Below are positions 57,846 through 64,000 of a stretch of DNA of 64,000 nt, piece after piece. The notes under the pieces were generated by a model, which was not told where the DNA came from, did no database searches, and was given only the letters and a program-made list of their open reading frames with translations. A program made the translations under genes and the position numbers. Source of the DNA: Nocardioides faecalis (GTDB lineage Bacteria > Actinomycetota > Actinomycetes > Propionibacteriales > Nocardioidaceae); contig NZ_CP074406.1 of the NCBI RefSeq assembly GCF_018388425.1, forward strand, positions 434,001 through 498,000. Reading direction: 5' to 3'. How positions within the stretch are numbered: the stretch's first letter is position 1; each line of letters begins with the position of its first letter.

Positions 57846-58115
57846 GTGAGCAACGTGTCGGACGCTCCCGCGGTCGGCGGCCGCAAGGACGCTCCGGGCG
57901 GCAAGCAGCCCGAGAAGCGCACCGGTCCGGTCACCTTCTACCGCCAGGTGGTCGCCGAGCTTCGCAAGGTGGTCTACCCCACCCGCGAGCAGCTGGTCAC
58001 CTACTTCTTCGTCGTCCTGGCGTTCGTGCTCGTCATGATCGCCATCGTCTCGGTGCTCGACCTTGGCTTCGGCAAGCTGGCCTTCGAGGTCTTCACGGGC
58101 GCCGACGACATCTGA
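57846..58115 (+). CDS. secE: Preprotein translocase subunit SecE
   Basis: The 89-aa protein has the amphipathic stretch [20 protein letters not shown] and one transmembrane helix (about residues 52-72), the essential SecE core. GTG 57846 is used; GTG 57855 is an alternative because GGAGAGG lies 9 nt before it. Confidence 0.93.
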   Translation: MSNVSDAPAVGGRKDAPGGKQPEKRTGPVTFYRQVVAELRKVVYPTREQLVTYFFVVLAFVLVMIAIVSVLDLGFGKLAFEVFTGADDI

Positions 58116-58162
58116 GCGGGCCCGACCCGTTCACACCACTCGAACAACTGATGGAGCAGCAC

Positions 58163-58993
58163 GTGACTGAGCAGTACGACCCGGCCCCGGAGAGCGACGA
58201 GACGTTCGCGACCGGCGGCGAGGACGTCGAGACCGCCGACGTCACCGACGAGGCCCCCGAGGCCGGCGACGAGACGTCGCACGCTGCCGACCCCGACACC
58301 GACGCCGAGGCTGACGACTCCGCCGACGACGTCGAGGACGAGGTCGCGGCCGAGGCCGCCGACGAGGACCCGCTCGAGGCGTTCCGCCGCGAGCTGTGGG
58401 CCAAGCCTGGTGACTGGTTCGTGGTGCACACCTACTCCGGCATGGAGAACCGGGTGAAGCAGAACCTGGAGAACCGGATCCACTCCCTCAACATGGAGGA
58501 CTACATCCACGAGATCGTGGTCCCCACCGAAGAGGTCGCGGAGATCAAGAACGGTCAGCGCAAGATGGTCAAGCGCACCGTGCTGCCCGGCTACGTCCTG
58601 GTCCGGATGGACCTCACGGACGAGTCCTGGGCCGCCGTGCGGCACACGCCGTCGGTGACCGGGTTCGTCGGCCACAGCCACCAGCCGGTGCCGCTGAGCA
58701 TGGACGAGGTCGAGAAGATGCTCGCCCCGGCCGTCGTCACCGCCGCTGCCGCCGAGGCCGAGGCCGCCGCGGCCTCGGGTGGTGCCACCGCCAAGCCGAC
58801 CGCCAAGAAGCCGATCGAGGTCGCCGACTTCGACGTCAACGACTCCGTGCTCATCGTGGACGGTGCGTTCGCCACGCTGCACGCCACGATCACCGAGATC
58901 AACGCGGAGGCCCAGCGGGTCAAGGCGCTGGTCGAGATCTTCGGCCGCGAGACCCCGGTCGAGCTGAGCTTCAGCCAGGTCCAGCGGGTCTGA
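58163..58993 (+). CDS. nusG: Transcription termination/antitermination protein NusG
   Basis: The 276-aa protein has a 75-residue acidic extension, the NGN domain (about 78-185, [22 protein letters not shown] and [19 protein letters not shown]), an Ala-rich linker and a C-terminal KOW domain (about 222-276). GTG 58163 is preferred because GGAG is 6 nt upstream; ATG 58151 is the alternative. Acts on RNA polymerase and couples it to ribosomes. Confidence 0.94.
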   Translation: MTEQYDPAPESDETFATGGEDVETADVTDEAPEAGDETSHAADPDTDAEADDSADDVEDEVAAEAADEDPLEAFRRELWAKPGDWFVVHTYSGMENRVKQNLENRIHSLNMEDYIHEIVVPTEEVAEIKNGQRKMVKRTVLPGYVLVRMDLTDESWAAVRHTPSVTGFVGHSHQPVPLSMDEVEKMLAPAVVTAAAAEAEAAAASGGATAKPTAKKPIEVADFDVNDSVLIVDGAFATLHATITEINAEAQRVKALVEIFGRETPVELSFSQVQRV

Positions 58994-59179
58994 GCTCCCT
59001 CGTCGGCCCCGGCCGATGACAGCGCCGAGCCGGGCGCGAGCACTGCTCGCGGCCGGCTCTCGCGTTTCCGGCGCCGCCGCGCGCCGGCCCCATGCCCGCC
59101 GGCGTCGATTCGCGCTGGGGCGGGAGTTGGGGGAACAATGTCCAGGTTGCCCGGTCGAGGCCGGGTGATGCAGGTGGCA

Positions 59180-59197
59180 GAGGGCGTCCGCGCCCTC
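59180..59197 (+). promoter_or_regulatory. Hairpin in the rplK leader
   Basis: GAGGGCG (59180-59186), TCCG loop, CGCCCTC (59191-59197), 28 bp before the rplK start. The rest of the 232-bp region 58994-59225 holds no gene; a weak -10 AACAAT is near 59133-59138. Confidence 0.4.
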
Positions 59198-59225
59198 GTC
59201 ATGACCACGAGAGAAAGAGATAGGA

Positions 59226-59654
59226 ATGCCTCCGAAGAAGAAGATCGCCGCACTGGTCAAGGTGCAGCTGCAGGCCGGGGCGGCCACGCCGGCCCCGCCG
59301 GTCGGTACCGCGCTCGGTCCGCACGGCGTCAACATCATGGAGTTCTGCAAGGCGTACAACGCCCAGACGGAGTCCATGCGCGGCAACGTGATCCCGGTCG
59401 AGATCACCATCTACGAGGACCGGTCCTTCACCTTCATCACGAAGACCCCGCCGGCCGCGGAGCTGATCAAGAAGGCCGCCGGCCTCAAGAAGGGCTCGGG
59501 CGTCCCGCACAAGGAGAAGGTCGGCAAGCTGACCAAGGACCAGGTGCGCGAGATCGCCACGACCAAGCTCCCCGACCTCAACGCCAACGACATCGACGCC
59601 GCCATGAAGATCGTGGAGGGCACCGCCCGCTCCATGGGCGTCACCGTCGACTGA
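59226..59654 (+). CDS. rplK: 50S ribosomal protein L11
   Basis: The 142-aa protein binds the GTPase centre of 23S r[32 protein letters not shown] is the conserved N-terminal domain; the C-terminal GTARSMGV is the family end. ATG with a GAGATAGGA region upstream. Confidence 0.98.
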   Translation: MPPKKKIAALVKVQLQAGAATPAPPVGTALGPHGVNIMEFCKAYNAQTESMRGNVIPVEITIYEDRSFTFITKTPPAAELIKKAAGLKKGSGVPHKEKVGKLTKDQVREIATTKLPDLNANDIDAAMKIVEGTARSMGVTVD

Positions 59655-59718
59655 CACATCGTGGAAGGGCCGCGCTGGCCCGCTGACCACACCTCCTCTT
59701 CTATCCAAAGGAACCACC

Positions 59719-60432
59719 ATGCAGCGCAGCAAGACCTACCGCGCGGCTGCGGAGACGTTCGACAAGAACGAGCTCTACACGCCGCTGGCCGCGATCAAGA
59801 TCGCCAAGTCGACCAGCAAGAAGAAGTTCGACGAGACCGTGGACGTCGTGTTCCGTCTCGGTGTCGACCCCCGCAAGGCCGACCAGATGGTGCGCGGCAC
59901 CGTCAACCTGCCCCACGGCACCGGCAAGACCGCCCGCGTCCTCGTCTTCGCGAACGGGGACAAGGCCGAGGCCGCCCGTGAGGCCGGCGCGGACTTCGTC
60001 GGCAGCGACGACCTGATCGAGAAGGTCGCCGGCGGCTGGACCGACTTCGATGCCGTGGTCGCCACCCCGGACCTGATGGGCAAGGTCGGCCGCCTCGGCC
60101 GCGTGCTCGGTCCCCGTGGCCTCATGCCGAACCCCAAGGTCGGCACCGTCACCCCGGACCCGGCCAAGGCCGTGACCGACATCAAGGGCGGCAAGATCGA
60201 GTTCCGCGTCGACCGCCACGCCAACCTGCACTTCATCATCGGCAAGGCGTCCTTCTCCGAGACCCAGCTCGCGGAGAACTACGAGGCGGCGCTCGACGAG
60301 GTGCTGCGGCTCAAGCCCGCCAGCTCCAAGGGCCGGTACCTGAAGAAGGTCACCGTCTCCACCACGATGGGCCCCGGGGTCCAGGTCGACCCCAACCGCA
60401 TCAAGAACGTCACGGAGCAGGACGAGGCCTGA
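59719..60432 (+). CDS. rplA: 50S ribosomal protein L1
   Basis: The 237-aa protein of the L1 stalk. [22 protein letters not shown] is the family signature. ATG after AAAGGAACC. Cotranscribed with rplK (64-bp gap). Confidence 0.98.
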   Translation: MQRSKTYRAAAETFDKNELYTPLAAIKIAKSTSKKKFDETVDVVFRLGVDPRKADQMVRGTVNLPHGTGKTARVLVFANGDKAEAAREAGADFVGSDDLIEKVAGGWTDFDAVVATPDLMGKVGRLGRVLGPRGLMPNPKVGTVTPDPAKAVTDIKGGKIEFRVDRHANLHFIIGKASFSETQLAENYEAALDEVLRLKPASSKGRYLKKVTVSTTMGPGVQVDPNRIKNVTEQDEA

Positions 60433-60454
60433 GCCTCTCCCCATCCTCGCCACG

Positions 60455-60487
60455 ACGCCCGTCGCTCCCCTGTGGAGCGGCGGGCGT
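60455..60487 (+). terminator. Terminator after rplKA
   Basis: A 14-bp stem (60455-60468 with 60474-60487) with one G-T wobble and a 5-nt loop. Confidence 0.7.
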
Positions 60488-60523
60488 TCGTGCATCCCGG
60501 CGCGGACCCGCGGACCGCGCGCC

Positions 60524-60638
60524 TAGGCTGACGCGGGTGCGACGTCTCCTCGGTCCGGTGCCGCCCGAGGAGACGTCGGCATGTTGAGCACGCTGCGGCT
60601 GCGCCCGTTCACCGCCGCCGGCTGAGACAGCCGGCGGC
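60524..60638 (+). other. Orphan promoter with two perfect hairpins (candidate small RNA or micro-ORFs)
   Basis: TAGGCT (60524-60529), 7 nt, then a GTG opening a 16-codon frame (60537-60587). It runs through a 13-bp perfect hairpin (60541-60553 with 60565-60577). An overlapping 14-codon frame from ATG 60581 reads MLSTLRLRPFTAAG and resembles the first residues of GNAT acetyltransferases. A 10-bp hairpin (60614-60623 with 60629-60638) ends the unit. Confidence 0.4.
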
Positions 60639-60650
60639 GAGCAGCGACGC

Positions 60651-61934
60651 TCAGGCGCTCAGCTTCTCCAGCGCCGCCAGCTCGACGCAGACCGCGACGC
60701 CGGCCATGGCGGCCTGCACCTCGGACAGCACCGGGAAGGTGGGCGCCAGCCGGATGTTGCGGTCGTCGGGGTCGTTGCCGTACGGGAAGGCCGAGCCGGC
60801 GGGGGTGAGCGCGATGCCCGCCTCCTTGGCCAGGGCGACGACCCGGGTGGCGGTGCCGTCGAGCACGTCGAGGTTCACGAAGTAGCCGCCGGTCGGCGCG
60901 CTCCACCGGGCGATCCCCAGCCCGTCGAGGCGGGAGGCGAGGGCGTCCTCGACGGCGCCGAACTTCGGGGCGATCAGGTCGCGGTGCTTGCGCATGTGCG
61001 CGCGCACGCCGTCGGCGTCGGTGAAGAACTCCACGTGCCGCAGCTGGTTGAGCTTGTCCGGGCCGATCGAGGCGAAGCCGAGGCGCTGCAGGTACCAGGC
61101 CCGGTTCTCCGGCGACGTCGCGAGCACGGCCACGCCGGCGCCGGCGAAGGTGATCTTGGAGGTCGAGGCGAACAGGATCGGCCGGTTGGGGTTGCCCGCG
61201 GCCGCGGCCAGACCGAGCGCGTCGGCGCTGACGGTCTCCTCGTCGGTGAGGTGGTGCACCGCGTAGGCGTTGTCCCACAGCACCCGGAAGTCCGGGGCGG
61301 CGGTGGGCATCGACATCAGCGCCTCGGCCACTTCGGGGGAGCAGGTCGCCCCCGTCGGGTTGGCGTACGTCGGCACGATCCACATCCCCTTGACGGACGG
61401 GTCGTCGGTGACGAGGGCACGGACCGCCTCGACGTCCGGGCCGTCGGCGTTCATCGGCACGCTGACCATCTCGATGCCCAGCTCGGCGAGCATGGTGAAG
61501 TGACGGTCGTAGCCGGGCACCGGGCACACGAACCGCACGACCGGCTCGTCCTTCCACGGCCGCGGCGAGTCCGGCCCGCCCTTGAGCAGCATCGCGGTGA
61601 GCGCCTGGTGCATCAGCGTCAGGCTGGAGTTGCCGCCGGCCACGATGCTGGCGACGTCCACGGCGAGGAGGTCGGCGAAGATCGCGCGCAGCTCCGGCAG
61701 CCCGTCCAGCCCGCCGTAGTTGCGCAGGTCGGTGCCGTCGGCCGAGCGGTACGTCGTGGGCAGGCCCAGCAGCCCGTTGGACAGGTCGAGCTGGTCGGCG
61801 CCGGGCTTGCCCCGCGTCAGGTCGAGCTTGAGCCCGGCCTCCTTCAGCGACTCGTAGTCGGCACGCGCCGCGCTCAGGCGCGCGGCCAGGTCCTCGGCGG
61901 ACAGGGTGGACAACGGGGCGGGAGTGCTGGTCAC
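60651..61934 (-). CDS. PLP-dependent class I aminotransferase (aspartate aminotransferase-like)
   Basis: The 427-aa enzyme starts at GTG 61934 (VTSTPAPLSTLSAED), with CACGAT 6 nt upstream. The pyridoxal lysine is in FASTSKITFAGAG; DLTRGKPGADQLDLS, VAGGNSSLTLMH and PTYANPTGATCSPE are conserved for the long subgroup. It probably transaminates aspartate or a related amino acid. It is inverted between rplKA and rplJL. Confidence 0.9.
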   Translation of the reverse strand: MTSTPAPLSTLSAEDLAARLSAARADYESLKEAGLKLDLTRGKPGADQLDLSNGLLGLPTTYRSADGTDLRNYGGLDGLPELRAIFADLLAVDVASIVAGGNSSLTLMHQALTAMLLKGGPDSPRPWKDEPVVRFVCPVPGYDRHFTMLAELGIEMVSVPMNADGPDVEAVRALVTDDPSVKGMWIVPTYANPTGATCSPEVAEALMSMPTAAPDFRVLWDNAYAVHHLTDEETVSADALGLAAAAGNPNRPILFASTSKITFAGAGVAVLATSPENRAWYLQRLGFASIGPDKLNQLRHVEFFTDADGVRAHMRKHRDLIAPKFGAVEDALASRLDGLGIARWSAPTGGYFVNLDVLDGTATRVVALAKEAGIALTPAGSAFPYGNDPDDRNIRLAPTFPVLSEVQAAMAGVAVCVELAALEKLSA

Positions 61935-61959
61935 AGGCCCATCGTGCCGCATCGACGAT

Positions 61960-61989
61960 TTGGCCGCAGGTCCGGCACCGCCGTAGGGT
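61960..61989 (+). promoter_or_regulatory. Promoter of rplJL
   Basis: -35 TTGGCC (61960-61965), 18-nt spacer, -10 TAGGGT (61984-61989). Confidence 0.6.
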
Positions 61990-61994
61990 GAGTC

Positions 61995-62146
61995 ACTGAA
62001 ACCTTAAGACCGCCGGTCGTCCGGACTGCCAGTCCGGACCGAAGGTTCCGCGAAGCGGGCGTCCTGCGTAGGGGATCAGAGCAAAGCCAGCGCGTCTTGC
62101 GACGCGCGAGGTCCGAGCCCTGAGCGCCTGCGCTCAGGGCTCTTGT
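61995..62146 (+). ncRNA. Ribosomal protein L10 leader (rplJ leader)
   Basis: A structured 5' leader with hairpins at 62021-62037 (7 bp), 62090-62107 (7 bp) and 62115-62142 (13 bp, terminator-like), plus an internal-loop region around 62041-62085 that resembles the L10-binding kink-turn region. L10 or L10-L7/L12 binds such leaders for feedback control. Confidence 0.75.
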
Positions 62147-62189
62147 CGTCTCGGAGTCGTCGCGACGGTCCCCATCCGGAAGGAGACCC

Positions 62190-62843
62190 ATGGCGCGGGC
62201 AGACAAGCAGGCCGCCGTCGCGGAGATCACTGAGTCTTTCAGTGGTGCCGCTGGCGCTGTGCTGACCGAGTACCGCGGTCTCACCGTCAAGGAGCTGCAG
62301 GACCTTCGCCGCTCCCTCGGTGCGAACGCAAGCTACGCCGTGGTCAAGAACACGCTGGCCAAGATCGCCGCCAAGGAGGCGGGCATCGATGGCTTCGACG
62401 ACCTGCTGACTGGTCCGACCGCTATCGCCTTCATCCAGGGCGACGTGGTCGAGGCGGCCAAGGGTCTGCGTGACTTTGCCAAGGCGAACCCCGCCCTTGT
62501 CATCAAGGGCGGCGTTCTGGACGGCAACCTCCTCGACGCCTCCGAGATCGCCAAGCTGGCCGATCTCGAGTCGCGTGAGGTGCTCCTGGGCAAGCTGGCG
62601 GGCGCGATGCTCGCTTCGCTCAGCCAGGCCGTCTACCTCCTCAACGCCCCGCTCGCCCAGGCTGCCCGGCTCGCCGGCGCCCTGGAGGCGAAGGCGCAGG
62701 AGGACCCCTCGATCCTCGCAGGTGGTGCCGGTACGCCGGCCGCTGCCGAGGAGACCCCGGCCGCTGAGGACGCTGCCGCCGAGGAGGCCCCCGCGGCCGC
62801 CGAGGCTGCTGCCGACGAGGCCGCCGAGTCCACCGACGCCTGA
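62190..62843 (+). CDS. rplJ: 50S ribosomal protein L10
   Basis: The 217-aa protein forms the base of the ribosomal stalk. [20 protein letters not shown] and [17 protein letters not shown] are conserved. The C-terminal 40 residues are an Ala/Glu-rich tail that goes beyond the usual length of about 170. ATG after GGAAGGAGA. Confidence 0.97.
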   Translation: MARADKQAAVAEITESFSGAAGAVLTEYRGLTVKELQDLRRSLGANASYAVVKNTLAKIAAKEAGIDGFDDLLTGPTAIAFIQGDVVEAAKGLRDFAKANPALVIKGGVLDGNLLDASEIAKLADLESREVLLGKLAGAMLASLSQAVYLLNAPLAQAARLAGALEAKAQEDPSILAGGAGTPAAAEETPAAEDAAAEEAPAAAEAAADEAAESTDA

Positions 62844-62920
62844 TCCAGGCCGACGTACACCACCTGAAACCCGGTCTGCTCGCGTACGCGGTCAGACCAA
62901 CTGAGAAAGGACACGCCACC

Positions 62921-63310
62921 ATGGCGAAGCTCACCACCGACGAGCTCCTCGACGCGTTCAAGGAGATGACCCTCATCGAGCTCTCCGAGTTCGTGAAGCA
63001 GTTCGAGGAGACCTTCGGCGTCACCGCCGCCGCTCCCGTTGCCGTTGCCGCTGCTCCCGCCGCCGGCGGTGCCGCGGGCGACGACGCCGCTGCCGTCCAG
63101 GACGAGTTCGACGTGATCCTCGAGTCGGCCGGCGACAAGAAGATCAACGTCATCAAGGAGGTCCGCGCGCTGACCTCCCTCGGCCTCAAGGAGGCCAAGG
63201 ACCTCGTGGAGTCCGCCCCGAAGGCGATCCTCGAGAAGGTCACCAAGGAGGCCGCGGACAAGGCCAAGGAGTCCCTCGAGGGCGCCGGCGCCACCGTCAC
63301 CCTCAAGTGA
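62921..63310 (+). CDS. rplL: 50S ribosomal protein L7/L12
   Basis: The 129-aa stalk protein has an N-terminal dimer domain (residues 1-32), an Ala-rich hinge (36-52) and the C-terminal domain [38 protein letters not shown] after GAAAGGA. Confidence 0.98.
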   Translation: MAKLTTDELLDAFKEMTLIELSEFVKQFEETFGVTAAAPVAVAAAPAAGGAAGDDAAAVQDEFDVILESAGDKKINVIKEVRALTSLGLKEAKDLVESAPKAILEKVTKEAADKAKESLEGAGATVTLK

Positions 63311-63337
63311 CGGTTCGCTGAACCAAGCGATCCCCGG

Positions 63338-63381
63338 CGAGGCCGGTGGAGCCAATGGCTCCACCGGCCTCGTGCCTTTTT
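63338..63381 (+). terminator. Terminator of rplJL
   Basis: A 16-bp perfect stem (63338-63353 with 63357-63372), 3-nt loop, then TTTTT (63377-63381). The strongest terminator in the window. Confidence 0.93.
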
Positions 63382-63466
63382 CGACCGCCCTTCTCAAAGT
63401 TGCTACCACCGGGTACGGTCTGCCCGGGATCCGGCCCCGGAGTGATCCGGGCCACCAGGCCTGCGT

Positions 63467-63489
63467 AACGTGCGGCACACTCGCACGTT
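63467..63489. promoter_or_regulatory. Inverted repeat upstream of mkl
   Basis: AACGTGCG (63467-63474) and CGCACGTT (63482-63489), 7-nt spacer, 64 bp before the mkl start. Possible operator or leader hairpin. Confidence 0.45.
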
Positions 63490-63552
63490 GATCCCACGCA
63501 GCCGTCCGGGGGAGCTGGCGCGGTGGGCAATGAGTCGTGAGGGAGAGACAAC

Positions 63553-64000
63553 ATGGGCGTCGACGTCGCGGTGCAGAACCTGACGAAGAGCTTCGGCAAG
63601 CAGCTCATCTGGCGTGACGTGTCGCTGACGCTGCCGGCCGGCGAGGTCTCCGTGATGCTGGGTCCGTCCGGTACCGGCAAGTCCGTCTTCCTCAAGGCGC
63701 TCATCGGCCTGGTGAAGCCCGACGAGGGCTCGATCATCATCGAGGGCACCGACATCGCCTCCTGCTCCGAGAAGGAGCTCTACGAGATCCGCAAGCTCTT
63801 CGGCGTGCTGTTCCAGGACGGCGCCATGTTCGGCTCGATGAACCTCTACGACAACGTCGCCTTCCCGCTGCGCGAGCACACCAAGAAGACCGAGTCGCAG
63901 ATCCGCGACATCGTCATGGAGAAGATGGACCTCGTCGGTCTGCTCGGCGCCGAGATGAAGCTCCCCGGCGAGATCTCCGGCGGCATGCGCAAGCGCGCCG
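63553..64000 (+). CDS. mkl: Mce-linked ABC transporter ATPase (MlaF/Mkl-like), truncated by window end
   Basis: The first 149 residues are visible. Walker A is GPSGTGKS, the Q-loop is GVLFQDGAMFGSMNLYDNVAFPLRE, and the ABC signature LPGEISGGMRKRA is the Mla/Mkl variant with ISGGM. In actinobacteria this ATPase powers lipid or steroid uptake by YrbE-Mce complexes. The order rplJ-rplL-mkl is the same as in mycobacteria. ATG after GAGGGAGAGA. Confidence 0.87.
   Translation, partial: MGVDVAVQNLTKSFGKQLIWRDVSLTLPAGEVSVMLGPSGTGKSVFLKALIGLVKPDEGSIIIEGTDIASCSEKELYEIRKLFGVLFQDGAMFGSMNLYDNVAFPLREHTKKTESQIRDIVMEKMDLVGLLGAEMKLPGEISGGMRKRA

Noticed and set aside
60581-60625. Pseudogene of a GNAT acetyltransferase
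   Set aside because: Only 14 residues resemble the family start; too short to call. Kept as one explanation within the orphan unit finding.

Overview
This 64 kb window is a continuous piece of a very GC-rich actinobacterial chromosome, most likely Nocardioides or a close relative (Nocardioidaceae, Propionibacteriales). The reasons are GTG/ATG starts with ATGA or GTGA overlaps throughout, a menaquinone pathway, a complete fourteen-gene nuo operon, fused KorA with KorB, a NhaA-DsbA fusion, and the actinobacterial order tRNA-Thr/tRNA-Met/rpmG/hadA/hadB ... tRNA-Trp/secE/nusG/rplK/rplA ... rplJ/rplL/mkl. I see no prophage, insertion sequence, integrase, CRISPR array or defence island. This is core chromosome, and I found no convincing new multi-gene system; the notable signals are regulatory and repeat structures.

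Layout. 0-10 kb: an ECF sigma factor with its membrane partner, heme synthesis (hemB, hemL), a secreted lytic transglycosylase, and an overlapping run of phosphatase, thioredoxin-like lipoprotein, ccdA, resB and ccsB, which is System II cytochrome c maturation. 10-20 kb: menaquinone genes menA, menE, menC, menD and menG, interrupted by a NhaA-DsbA fusion, an MBL-fold hydrolase and small membrane proteins. 20-37 kb: nuoA-N (complex I) followed by an overlapping polyprenyl diphosphate synthase, probably for the quinone tail, then a small secreted basic protein. 37-45 kb: korBA (2-oxoglutarate:ferredoxin oxidoreductase) divergent from a sulfate ABC transporter operon. 45-53 kb: a second lytic transglycosylase, yajQ, tRNA-Tyr, an OhrR-type regulator divergent from a small membrane protein, hypothetical and membrane proteins, pirin, an LrgA/LrgB pair and an amidase. 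53-64 kb: translation and cell-wall genes: three tRNAs, rpmG, hadAB, murB, adenosine deaminase-like protein, secE, nusG, rplKA, an inverted aminotransferase, rplJL behind a structured leader, and the start of the Mce-linked ATPase gene mkl.

How it fits together. The first 40 kb is largely a respiration block: heme, cytochrome c assembly, menaquinone, complex I and a low-potential 2-oxo acid oxidoreductase. Sites resembling the CRP/GlxR consensus lie upstream of nuoA and between korA and the sulfate operon, suggesting shared control.

The most general sequence signal is a TAnnnT-like hexamer placed exactly 6 or 7 nt before the start codon of many solitary or first genes, with no Shine-Dalgarno sequence. 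This is the signature of leaderless transcription, and it decides several start codons here.
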